Below are positions 1 to 12,400 of a stretch of DNA of 64,000 bases, piece by piece. Both the position numbers and the translations under genes were made by a program. Source of the DNA: an uncultured Clostridia bacterium (GTDB taxonomy: Bacteria; Bacillota; Clostridia; Oscillospirales; Acutalibacteraceae); contig CANRNQ010000009.1 in assembly GCA_947632045.1 (NCBI GenBank), forward strand, positions 1-64,000, given 5' to 3'. The number at the start of each line of letters is the position of its first letter. The stretch's first letter is position 1. The notes beneath the pieces were generated by a model. The model did not search any database. It had not been told where the DNA came from and saw nothing but the letters and a program-made list of their open reading frames with translations.

Positions 1-248
1 CCGTCGAGCGGCTGTGCGCCGTCGGGAATATTCACCGCGTCCGCCTCTGTTCCTGTAAGGTCGTCTGTCGAGCCGATCACGCTCAAATCGCCGCTCGCCA
101 GCTCGTCGGAATAGGGCAGAACGTACTTGTGAATCGTGAGCGTCGCCTTACTCGGCATATCGAGTGCGCTTGCGGTCGCCGCCGCGCCAATCGACAGCAC
201 AAGGAGCAGGGCAAGAATAAGGCTGACAAGCCTTTTTGATAGTTTCAT
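1..248 (-). CDS. Probable LPXTG-family major pilin, SpaH/EbpB-like (5' end only; runs off left edge)
   Basis: Reverse strand from ATG at 248, preceded by GGAGGG: MKLSKRLVSLILALLLVLSIGAAATASALDMPSKATLTIHKYVLPYSDELASGDLSVIGSTDD... Signal peptide plus 'ATLTIHKY' pilin start motif. Not in ORF track because no stop inside the window. Confidence 0.75.
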   Translation of the reverse strand, partial: MKLSKRLVSLILALLLVLSIGAAATASALDMPSKATLTIHKYVLPYSDELASGDLSVIGSTDDLTGTEADAVNIPDGAQPLD

Positions 249-317
249 CGAAATTATCCCTCCATTGCTTTTTGTATTCTCAGCTTTTAAGCTATCTATC
301 TGCTGTTTATCTGAAGT

Positions 318-408
318 CGGCGGAGCCGCCGATCCCGTTTCTGCGCTTTACAGTCGGGATCGCCGTCCCCTGCGGCGGCGGGCGCTGTTACCGCTTTTCC
401 CGCCGCCG
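318..408 (-). promoter_or_regulatory. Three successive inverted repeats between giant adhesin gene and pilin gene (possible attenuator/processing structure)
   Basis: cggcggagccgccg (318-331); cgatcccg (330-337)/cgggatcg (355-362); ggcggcggg (374-382)/cccgccgcc (399-407). No clear U-tract. Confidence 0.4.
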
Positions 409-416
409 GTGCTTTA

Positions 417-3400
417 TTATTCCTCAGGAGGGAAGCTTTCCCTTGCTTTTTCAAAGCTTTTGTTTTTTCTTCTGCTTATTACCAGATAGCCCGCCGCCAA
501 AAGTATAGCCGCAAGACCGATGATGTAGAACATTGAGTTTCCGATTCCGCCTGTCTTAGGCATATTCGGGGTCGGTATATTGCTTATGAGCTTCTCGCCG
601 TCCGAGTCGACCAGGAGCTTGAATACCTTTGTTGTCGGGGTCTTGTAATAGAGCTTATAGGCGCCGTCGGACATTACCTCTATCTTATAGGTGTTCGGAT
701 TGAGTTGGAACTTCGCCGGAGCCTTTGTTTCCTTGAGATAGAAGGTTCTTGCCGCTTCGGCCGGTTGCTTGGGCAGATATGAGATGTGCGAGAAGGTAAC
801 CTTTCCGTTTTCGTCGGATACCATATCGTTTTTGAAGGTGCAGGTATCGTGCTCAAGTATATCAGTCGGGCAAACGTCGTCGAGCGTCGCTTTGTGAGCG
901 TCGTCGCAGGCCTCGTCGGTGTAGAGTGTGAACGTCGCGCCCGAGATCGGGGTCTTGCCGTCGAGGTCTACCTTGATGAAGCTGACGTCTGTGTATGCCA
1001 TTTTCGCCGTATTGTCAAAATCCTTGTCCTCAGGAACGGTCGTCGTTATTTCCTTGTCGCCGAAGGTAGCGGTAACGGTCACAACGGAAGCGTCCTTGTT
1101 GTACTGGCTTGCTATGAGATTATCCGCTATGTCGTCCTCGCTTACGTCGTATGTCAGAACGTAGCCGGAGTAAACGTTGAGGTCGTACTTCTGAGAGCTG
1201 AACAGCAGCTGCGAGATAGGTGCGCCGTCTACCGCGCCGTTTGATACCGGCCGGAGAGCGAAGAGATCTCTCATCTCGTCCGTGATGTTTTCTCCCTCAT
1301 ATACGCCGCCCTTGCCGTCGTCAACTCTTGTAAGCTCAGCGCTGAACGTGAACTTGTTTCTGAGTCTTTCGGCGTAGTCGGTCTTGCCGTCTACCGTCTT
1401 TGTAAGCTCAAAGCTGAAGCCTTGATCCTCCGGCAGATAGTCGTTTGTAAAGCTCGGCTTTTCGTTCTCTGTAAGAGCGTCGCCTGTAACGCTGCCTGTT
1501 TCCGCGTCGGCCTCTTTGTAATACGTCACGTCAAACTTAGCGGCGTCCGGCTCGGTTTCGTCGGGAACGGTCACCAGAGCGTAATACTTGATATCCGGGT
1601 TGTGCGCCTCGAACGGAATATCCACGGAAACGGGATCCTCGCTTATCTCATATACGAAGGACTTAACATCGTTTATGCCGTGTACGTCTATCGTCTGCTC
1701 GTCGAACAGAACGTCGCCCGTGAAGGTAGAGAGGTCTATCTGAGCGTTCGCTGCATTGAGCGTCGCCGGTATTGCGCTATATGCGCTGCCGGAGAGATCC
1801 GCCTGCTTTATCGTCGTGTTGTCCTTGAGCTGGATCGAGTAGAGGTTTGCCGTGAATGTGAACTGTCTATCGGTATCTATGCTTGAGGTGAGTCTTTCGG
1901 CGTTCAAGCCGATGGTCTTTATCGCCTCAAGCTGATACGAGAGGTTCCTTACCTTATACGGATTGTAGTATAGCACGCTGTAGGAAGGTGTTTGTGTTTC
2001 AGCGTCCGTATCGTAATGGTAGGCGTAGCTGTAAACAAACTGCTTGTTTTGCGTATCGTATCTTACCGTTATCGTATAAATCTTGTCGTCCGTACCGTAT
2101 CTGTTGTCCGTTGACGGAAGCTCCTTGACTGTGTAAACAAGGCCTCCCTCGTCTATCGTTATTTCGCTCATATCAATTCCTGTGAGCGTCGGGAAGAGAA
2201 TGTTTCCGTCGTCGTCGTTTGTTATTTTTGTCGTGAGCTGACCGTCAAAGGTGAACTGCTTAACGTAATCGTCGATATTGTCAAGCGTGTGCGCCTTGTT
2301 GTCGAGTACCGTGTGGAGGTTTGCCTTGCTTAGCGTAAGCTCATAATCAAACGGTATGTAAGATGTAGCTGCTGTGGCCTCGTCCTCGTCGAGCAGGTAC
2401 TTTTTACCGCTAAACTGGAGCTGCGCCGTTTCCGGAATAAGCTGGTTCTCAAATTTCGGCTTTTGGGTCAGCGCCTCGTTGCCCTCGGTCACGGTCATCG
2501 GATTTTCCTTATAGTAGCTTACCGTGAAGCCGTCGCCGGACTCGTTGAGCTGAGCCATTGCGTAGTATGTCTTTGTGTCCTCGGTATAATTGTTGTCCGC
2601 ATTCGGATTTTCGGTTATCGAATATACAAGATTGTCAAACGTCGCGGCGTTGAGGTCGATATTGCCCGTTGTAAAGCTTATCTTTGCGCCGTCGTTTCTA
2701 ACCGTTGTTGACGGAGCGCCATTAAAGCCGAACATCTTCACGAGTCTGTCGGCCGAATCAAAGTCGGCACCGTCGTAAGCATATGTCTTGCTGCTGTCGA
2801 CCGTACTCGTTGCGTCGACATGGAGAAGCGTAGCGGTGAACTCAAACTCATTCTCCGTCGGTGTCGCGCCGTCCGCGTTGTGAGTGGACTTGATGGTCTT
2901 TTCCGCCTCAAGCGTGAGCTGAGCGTTCTTCTCGGTGTAATTGTTCTTAAAGCTGAACGCCGCCGCGTCGATCTTTTCGCCGAGTGCGCCGTTGTCGTCC
3001 TTGTAGTAGGTCGTTTCAAGCGCCGTTTCGTCGCTGTTCGGAGAAACCGCCGCGTAATATACGCTGCTGTCCTTTGTCCAGCCCGCAATATTTACGTCGT
3101 CCTCGGTCAGCTTGTAAATCAGCTTGCCAAATTCAAACTTATTGAGGTCGAGGCTCGGCATAGAGGCGAACTTGATGTTTCCGAGCGCGTCGTTAGATGC
3201 CTTTGCGGAGTTTCTTGAACCAAGCTTTGCCGCGTCGGCAAGCTCGCTTACGGCCGCGTCCGTAAGGTCGGTGTAGAGCGCGCCGTCCTTCTCTATCGCA
3301 TACAGCGAAGCGGTAAATGTGAACGCCTCTGAGATGCCCGGGAAGCTGCTCTCGGTAACATTGCCCTGATCCGCAGTATTATCTCCGCTTGTCAGCGAAT

Positions 3401-6400
3401 ATTCCTTCTTCGCCTCGATCGGGAATGTGAGCTTGTTTTCCGTATATGTGTTGATAAATCTCGGGATATTGCTGTTTGTGCCGTCGTCATATGCGACGTT
3501 CACCTCTGATGTAAGCTGCTCGTCGGAGTAATATTTTACACTGAGAGCCGCCTGCTCGCCCGAGCCTGTCTTTGTAACCGCCGCATAGTAAAGCGCGCTG
3601 TCCTTTGTCCAACCTTTTGCGCTCGTATCCTGCTCGGTTATCGTATAAACGAGTCTGTCAAAGTCAAACTTGTTAAGATCAATGGTCGGGATACCGGTGA
3701 ATTTAACTATTCCCTGTGCGTTGTTTGAGACTGTTGATGAGTTGCCCTCTCCGAGCCTTGCCGCCGCGTAGAGTCCTGCCGCCTGCGGCGCTGTCAGAGA
3801 ATTATCGGTGCCGTTTTTATACTCAACTCCGTTTATAGTCATCGAGCTGAGATAAGCCGTGAAGCTGAAGAGCTTATTCTCATCCGCTCCGGTCAATACG
3901 GCCTCCGCGTCGCTCTGTGTGCTGAGCTTTTTAAACTTGCGCGCCTCAAGGGCAAACGTCCTGTCGTTCTTGTTGTAATCGTTTACAAACTTCGCTTCGC
4001 AAGGCGTTGTGCAGCTTTCGTCCGAGAAGTACTCGACGGTAAATTCCGGAGCGCCCTCGGTCAAAACGCTGAGCTTTGCATAAAGCGCATAACTCGGGTC
4101 GTGCTTTGTATACGGATAGGCTACGTCGCCCTCTGTTATCTTATAAACGATGTAATCAAAGCCCGGCAAAGCGTTAACGTCTATCTTTTGCTTTAATGTA
4201 TCCGCAAACTTAATATCAGCGCCCACATTAGTAGTCTTGAGTCCTGTCGGGAGCCACTTGCCAATGTTCGTCGGTATCGGAGATGTTTGCGCTTCGTCCG
4301 CCGACAGCTTTATTGCATACGGCTCTGCGCTAAACTCAAACGACGGCGTTTCAAGCGTATCTGGAATATCTGTAAATTCCTTAACGGCGCTAAGATTGAA
4401 TACCGTTTCGCCGTCGCGGTATGTGTTTGTAAATTTAGCATATTTGTCGCTGTTGCGATCCGCGTTGCCGTTTGAATAAGCATATGTGAAGGTCTTGGCT
4501 GTAGGATCGTAGCTTACGTTAACCGTGTAAACGCTGTTGTCGGTGTTGTGAATCTTGCTCGGGTTCTTTGTTTCCGTGATCTTATAGGTGAGGGTAGTGA
4601 GCGTCAATCCGCCCATGTTGAGCTCCTTTCCCGATTTATACATCGGGAAGCTAACCGCGCCGTCGGCCGTGTTCTTTTCCGTTGCCGATACAACTGCCCC
4701 CTCTGCGCCCTTAAAGGCAAACAGCTCTGTGAATTTATCAAGCTTGCCACCCTCGGCTTGCGCGTCGTAGGAGTGCAGCTCGCCGCTCACCTTGTCGATA
4801 ACAACCGCCTTTGAAAGCTCCGCTGTAAATTCAAACTCAAGGTCGCCCGGGTTAGCTTCGGTTTCGGGAACGTCCGCCGTTGTGATTTTCTTAAGAGCGT
4901 TAAGCTCGAGCCCTGTGAACTCGTCGTTGTAATAGTTTGTGAAGGCGGAAACCGCATCGGAATTATCGGTCGCAGCTATAGGAGTCGGGCTTGCGGCGAT
5001 AACCGCAATCGTTGTAAGATCCTCCACCGCTGTGTCGACAATTTGGCCGTCCTTGTATTCAACCATTACATATTTTGTCGAAACGGGCTTAAAGTCGCTT
5101 GTCGGAGCCTCGGTTATTTCATAAATGAGGTTTGTAAAGCTCACCGCATTTACGTCTATGTTTATTTTTGAGAACTCGACATTTCCGTCCGCGTTATTTT
5201 GCTTTGTTTCGGACTGAACGAAGCCCTCGCTTGAGGTGAAGCCGAACATCTTTACAAGGTCGCTCGCGTCTACGAAGCTGTCCTTTGTCGAGTCGAAGCT
5301 GTATTGGGTGTTATTTCCGTCGAGCAGATCCGTAACTGTTACGCTTCTAAGCTTGGCTGTAAAGTCAAAGCTGCGGTCTGCGCCCGGCTTGCCGTTTTGT
5401 GTGTAATCCGACTCTACGGTCTTTTTAGCCTTGAGGATTATATCCTTGCCGTTCGGCTTGAAGGTGTTTACAAACTTTGCCTTTTCGAGGTCAAGGCTGT
5501 TGTCTTTGTTGTTTGTGTATTTGTAGCTGAAGCTGTTATCGGCCGGTGCAAACTCGACCGCTGCGGTGTACTCTCTTGTGTCCTTATCGTACTGAGAATA
5601 GCTGTGGTCGTTTTCAACTATCTTGTACTCAAGAGCCGTAAGCTCAAGTCCGCCCATATTGAGCTTCTTCTCCGCCTCCGGATAGTTCATATCAAAGGAA
5701 ACGTTTCCGTGCTCGTCGCAGCTCTTTGTCTGAGATACCTTGTTTTCGCTGAAGAGGAAGAGGTTTTTGATCTCCTCCGGAACTATCTTGTTCTCGGCTC
5801 CTGCCGACCAGGCTTCGCCGTCGTATGTGTAGGTCGATCCGCTTACAAGGTCTTTTACCTCAACATAAGCCAGAGTCGCCGTGAAGTCAAAGCTCTTTCC
5901 GAACGGCTCGGTTTCCTTGCCCGATGCGTCGGTCACCGTCTTGAGCGCCGAAAGCTTAAGACCCGCCATATGATCCTCGTAGGTATTTACAAAGCTTGCA
6001 GCCTCGGTGTTCTCCTCGGTTCCGTCGGTGTATGTCGTTACAAACGCTCCGTTTTCAACCGTTACGGTAACCGTCCAGGTCTTAACGGGCTTAAAGTCGC
6101 CGTCAAAGCTTTCCTCGACTATTTCATAAACAAGATTTTCAACGCCTACGGCGCTCAGATCCGCCGAAACGGTCGGGAAGCTAATCCTTCCGTTTGTGTT
6201 CGTCTGTGTGTTTGTGTAGGAGTAAGCGTCGCCCGTCTTAAATCCAAACTGCTTTAGGAGCATGCTTGTGTTGTCGGCAAACTCTCCGCCGGAATATACA
6301 AGCTTGTTGGATCCGTCGGGGTCATTGAGCTTGTTTGTCACTATTGCCGATTTGAGAGTAGCCGTGAACCTAAACGGCTCGGTTGGGGCGTTATTTGTCG

Positions 6401-9400
6401 AGTAATCTGATTTTACGCTCTTTTCTGCTTTAAGCGTAAACTGCTTGTTGTCGGGTGTATACGGGTTTTCAAACGAAGCCTTTTGTATCGCGTCATCCGC
6501 TGTGCACTCCGGCTTGCTGAAGTATTCAGGAGCGCTAAACGCCGATCTGCTTTCGTTGAGCGAGAGCTTAGCGTATACGGTTTTTCCGTCCTTCGCAAAC
6601 GGCGCTTGAGTGTCCTGCTCTGTAATCGCGTATACGATGTACTCAAAATCAGGAAGGGCGTTTACGTCAAACTTTGAGCTTGTAAGCGTTATGTTGTTTA
6701 CTACGTTTGTCGCCTCGACCGTCGGCAGTGCGCCGTAGCCCTCGGCTGTCAATTTATCTCTGCTTATCTCGCCGGAGGCCGTCTTTACCGAATACGGAAC
6801 TGCCGTGAATTTGAATATAGACGGGATCGTCGTTCCTGCGGGAAGATTCTTAACCGTCTTTTCAGCATTTAAGGTAAAGCCGAGGGAATTATTGACGTAT
6901 GTGTTGTTAAAGCTTATGCTGTCCGGCGCGGGCTCAACGGCCTCGCCGTTCTTTACAGCCGTTATGGATTTTGCAAACTCGACCGAAGCCGTGTCCGCCG
7001 TCCACTCTACATTGCCCCTGTCATACGTCAGGGTGACAGTATATTCGGTCGGGTCTGTCGTGTAGCGTCCGTTATAATTCTTGCTTCCGTTTTCCTTTAT
7101 TGTATATACGAGCTTTGCCGTCTTGATCTCAGTGAGGTCTATACCCGTCGGGCAAACAAACTTAATCTTGCCGTCGGCGGTGTTCTTCACGGTGAGATTA
7201 TTCTTTGCAATTGCAAGCTTTGCAACTGCCGGGTCGTTAATGTCGGTGATCTCGTTGCCGTAAATATCCGTTATGCTTGCCGAGGTAAGGCTTGCGTTAA
7301 ACTCAAATTCGGGAACCGCGTCGGTGGCAGTACCGGTAACGCTCTTTGTTCCATCGATTGCGTAGCTGCCGTTTACCTTTACAAGGCTGTTCGTATATTT
7401 CGGAAGTCCCTCGCTGTTCGTCGTGAGCTTATCCGCCTCGGCGAACGAGTGATTCTCGCCCTCCTTGGAGTAATAGTTCACAACGAATTCCTTCTGCGCG
7501 CCGCTCGTTACGGCGTTGTTTGTGATGACGGCGTAAATCTGCTTTGTTCCGTCGATAAATCCGCCGTTTGTCGATGTTTCGGTTATCCTGTAAACGAGCT
7601 TTTTAACGTTATAATCATTGAGATTTACTCTCGGGCCGCTGAACGAAACGGCTCCGCTCGTCGCTGTCGTAGATGCCGATCTCGTCTTGCTGTATGACGA
7701 GCCCGAGGTGAAGCAGAACGGCTGGAGGTCTGCGCTTATCGCCGCGTCCTTATCCTTTGCGTAATCATAGCTTACGGCGGTCGAGCCCTTCTCGGCGTCG
7801 AGGTAATAAAGCTCCGCCGTGAAGTCGAATTTATTATCGCCAAGCAGCTTTCTTACGTCAGCCTCGCTCAGCTCCGTGCCGTTCTTTGCAAAGGTCTTTT
7901 CCGCCGAGAGCTTAACAAGTGCGTCGTTTGTGATGTACGGGTTGAAGAATACGGCGTTGTCCTTTGAGGCGGTGGTCGCAGAGCCGGTTGTTCCGCTTGT
8001 TCTGCTGTAATCGACCGTTGTGCCGTTGTCTCCGGCAAGAGTTACCTCTGCCGTCCATGTGGTGTCGTCCTGGGCGTAAACGCTTGAAACGCTCTTGTCT
8101 ACTGCGGTTTCCTTGATGGTGTAGCTAAGGTCGGATATTTCAAGTCCGCCTATATTGCGCGCGTTGTCGGACAGGAGCATATCGAACGAAACCTTGCCGT
8201 TTTCGTCGTTTTGCTTTGTCTGCTCATATGAGCCGACCCTAGTATCCGAGCTGCCCTTGAACTGGAAGAGCTGCTCGATCGCCGGTTCAACCACATAGCT
8301 GTTTTCGCCGTCGTCGGTACCTGCGGTGCCGGTCTTGCCGTTTATTGTAACCGTCCAGCCCTTAGGCTCTCCGGTGGTCACGCTGCTGTCGTACTTATAA
8401 ACCGTGCCGCCTGCCAAATCCTTGACGGTTACGGTGTTGAGCTTTGCCGTAAAGCTGAACTTATTCGCAAGCTCGGCCGGTGCGGTTGTTTCGGCATCAA
8501 CGTCGTCGTGGGTCGATACGTTTTTAACCGCGCTGAGCTTCAGCGGAGCCGCCACGGGCTTATATGTGTTGAAGATTGGAGACGGTTCCTTTTGTTCGTC
8601 CGGTTCAAAATTCATTATGGGCATAACCGCGCCGCCGCCCGCTATAATCGCCTCTGTAAGGGCGTTTGTAATGGTCGGAGCCACATCGCTCCACGCGGTG
8701 CGCTCAACGATTACCGAGTAATCCTCGTCCTTTGGCTCTGTCGTATTCTTGACTATCATCTGCAAGGTGACCGTCGCATACTGATCGGCCATGGGATTAT
8801 ATATTTTCTCCTGCTCCGGAGTCAGCTTTTCGGAAAGCTTATAAACGAGAACTATCTTATTGTTTACAACGTCATAATCTTCGGGGTGCTGATCCTTACC
8901 GTTGCCTCTGATACTGGTTTCGCTTCTGCTGTTCAGCATGAACGGAGTAGCGTCAAAAGCGACCTGTCCGAAGGAAACGATGCCGTCGCCGCTTACCGTC
9001 GCGCTGGCAGTCGCCTTCTTGCTCGCGCCGGAGCCGAAGCCGAGTACGTTTTCACTTCCGGCAAGGAATCCCGCGTCGCCGGTTTTTCTTATAACCTCAT
9101 TGTCGTTCTTGAAGTAGGAGTATTGAACAAGCTCGGCTTCAAAATTGAAATTATCGCTCGCGTCAGCCAATCTGCTCGCTAAGGTGGTTTCGTTAAGAAT
9201 CAGCTTCAACGCGTCGAGGTCATAATATACGTCGGTTTCGTCCCAATCGTTCGATAACGTAACCGTGCCTTTGTTTGTCTGAGAAACTATCGTGCCGCCG
9301 GTCGATACCCAGCCGCCCTCATTCTCGTTCGCCTCATCGCTGTAATACCAAACGGTGGTGTTGCCCTGACCGTCGAAGGTTAGGCGATAAAGGGTTGCGT

Positions 9401-12400
9401 TCTTAACGTAGCCCGCGGGGGTCTTTGTTTCCTTGAAGTAGTAAACTCCCGCAAACTCCGACTCATCCGAGTGAGCGCCGGTATAGTCTATTGTGTAGTT
9501 GCCGCTCACCTTGAGGTCCTGATTTGATATTGCCGGAGCAAAGCCGTAATCAAGCTCGGTGAGGTTCGGCTGATTCACTTTAAATGAAAGCGTAATCAGC
9601 TCGAGGTCTGAGGAAAGCTCTGTGAGCGTTTCGCCGAGCGTCAGCGTGTAGCTTATTTTTCCGCTGCCGTCGTCCTCCACATTCGTAAGCGATGCGCCTG
9701 CGGACAGAGCCTTTGCGTCGCCGTTATATGTGATATTCGATGAATTGTACGATATTGTGCCGGAAAGCACCTGCACGCCCGAAGCAACAAGGCTGTCCTT
9801 TGAGAGCTTGAGCGTATAGTTTACCGTGTCGTCCGGAACGACCGGCTTTGTATAATTCTGCTCGTAGCTGAGCCCGGTGAAGCTGAGGGAGCCGCTGCCG
9901 TCGGTCGAGATCGGGTCGCCGATTGCCTCTTTCATTTGCTCGTCGCTGTAAAGCGTGAACTCCGCGCCGGCAACAGGCGTGCTGTTATCCCTGTTGTCAA
10001 CCTTCTTAATGTCGAGCTTAGCCTCGCCCGGAGCATAATTGTTGGTAAATGTGGGAACGTCGATTTTATTTGCCTCAACAAGTCCCCAGTTGTTATCCTG
10101 GCTTGTGTTAGAGTCGCGCTTTGAGTAATACGTTACGCTCGGGGTGTTGTCGCCCTTTTTCAGCTCGACAAGCGCGTAGCGCTTTTCCGTGGTGTATATT
10201 ATGCCGTCCTTTATCATCTGGTCGCCCTTTTTCTGCGCGTCGGACGGGATGACCTCGGATATTTCATATACGAGCTTCGCGTCCTCGTCGGGGTATGTAA
10301 CGCCGTCAAAGGTCACGTTTCCTGATGTATCTATTGCTTTTTCGCCATAGCTGTACTTTGACTTATCGTCGCTGCTTACCGGCTTCTGAACGGGGCTTTC
10401 GCCCGTTGAGTCGGTGATAACGCCGTCGATGAGGTCCGCCTTGAAGCTAAAGCTCTTTTCGCCGTCTTTATATACATCCTTGCCGAGGAGCTTTATGGCG
10501 CGCAGAGCGCCGGGCTTCGGGCTGTATATATTGATTATCTGAATCGAGTTGGATTTCTTGTCGTCAGCTAAAGCTCCGGTTGTGTCGCTCGACACCGAGG
10601 AGGACTTAAGCGCCTCGTCCGGATTTGTTATCTGCCCGGTCTTTACGTCGGAAACTCCGATGTTCGGATTGAGCACGAACGCGCCGTCGGCGGTTTTGCA
10701 GTGGAGCGTGTCGTTCTGTGCGGCCTTGTCATAGGCGAAATCGGCATCTTCGCTGGCGGTGTAGGTTTGATAAGACTCCGCGCCTTCGCCGCCGCTGAAC
10801 TTGACCATATATTCGTCTATATAAGCCTTGCGGCGGGCGTTGTCGGCGGGCGTTGCTCCTTCGCCGATCTCCTTATTCACGTTCTGGATAGAGTTGTTTA
10901 CGAAGTATCCGAGAGCCGCGAACTGAGAATCTCTGCCCTCCGTTATCCTGTAGGGCAGGTTCACGGGCAGACCGTGAATAACCATTTTATCGTATTTTGA
11001 AAGCGTAAATTCGCCGCCGCCCTTACCGTTTTTGTCGTTGGCGGTGAGCCTTGTTTCATAGGAAACGGGGACGCTTGTGGTTTCTCCGTTTGCTGTCGAT
11101 ACCTGCTCGGTCTGCATCTTTCCGTCTGTGTCATAGAGGAAGATTTCAGCCTCAAACGGATATGTTCTCCATTCGCCGTTTGTAAATACCTCGAGCTTAT
11201 AGCTGAATCGGCGCTGGTTGAGGTTTACGATATTATAATTATCGTTCGGGTCTAATATGTCTGTCGAGATGACGAGATCCGTCGTTTCGAGGTGGTTCAG
11301 ATATTCGAGATAGCGGGTAACGAATTTATTCGGGTCGTCGTTGTTATCGTCCACCTTAAACGAAACGCTGCGCTGGGAAGCCGTTTCGTTTCTGTTGAAT
11401 TTATAGTAGCCCTCCTTGGCGGCGAGGGTATCCTCATAGTCGCGCCTCTGGTTTTCCGGGATACCGCCTTCACCTCCGACAGACGTCACTCCGGTCGAGC
11501 CGCCCGCCTGAAGAGTATCTTTGATATTGCCCGCCGCGTCGTAAAGGCGGAAATACGTGTCGTAATTGAAGAAGTTAGACGCTGTCGGGTCGGCGTTGTA
11601 AAGCTCGTCGGCGCTGTCGCCGCGCTCGCCGACAGTCACGTTGTCGCCAACGTTAAAGGTGTTCAGGAACTGTGCGTATTCCGCGTCGCGCAGGATGAAC
11701 ATATTTTCCCTTGCGGGGTCAGCACCCACACGCGCGCTGCGGTTCGTTTCAGCTCCCATCGAGTCAACGAGGGAATATGTCTTGCCCGCAAGGTTTAAGT
11801 TGTCGGCTATATCCGAGGCATTGGCGCTGTCGGTTATTCTCATTGCGAAGCGGTCGCGGCGGTTTACAAGGCTGTTTGCGTCCGTCTTGTTTTCCGCGGC
11901 CGTTTCAAACGCGTCGTTCAAATCGTCTGTTTCAACATTCTTATATGTTCTTACTCTTGTGTTGGCGGGAAGGGTAGAGAAGTCGATCTTGAGGTTAGAG
12001 TCGCCCATTCCGCGTTCCATATAATAGATGGTCATGGTGTGAACCATGGATGTATCCGTGTTGTTGATGTTGAACTCGAGCGGTTGGTTGGCTCCGTTTT
12101 TATATTCGTCCTTTTGAGGATTCCACATTTGAGAAGCCGTGCCGCCGCGATTTACAAGCAGATTAACCTCGGGCAGATAGGGTACGTCAAGACCATTTAT
12201 ATACAATGCGCAATCCTGCCAATTTGCTGTTTCCTGTCCAATGGCATAAATTGTCCACATCTGCGTTGATTCATCATAGCTTGTTTGATAGCTTGCCGCA
12301 CCGCCCTGCGCTTCGCCGAAGATGTAGCCGTCTCCGCCGAAGGACGAGCCGACAGCATTGAATATCTTTCCTTTAATGTCGTTTCCTGCCTCGAACAAAG

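Noticed and set aside
5304-6257. Long plus-strand ORFs (also 8508-9182, 12285-13124, 14685-15443) opposite giant gene 1
   Set aside because: Antisense shadows of a codon-biased repetitive gene; no RBS, no recognisable domains, composition (Val/Arg/Leu/Cys-rich) typical of reverse-frame artefacts.
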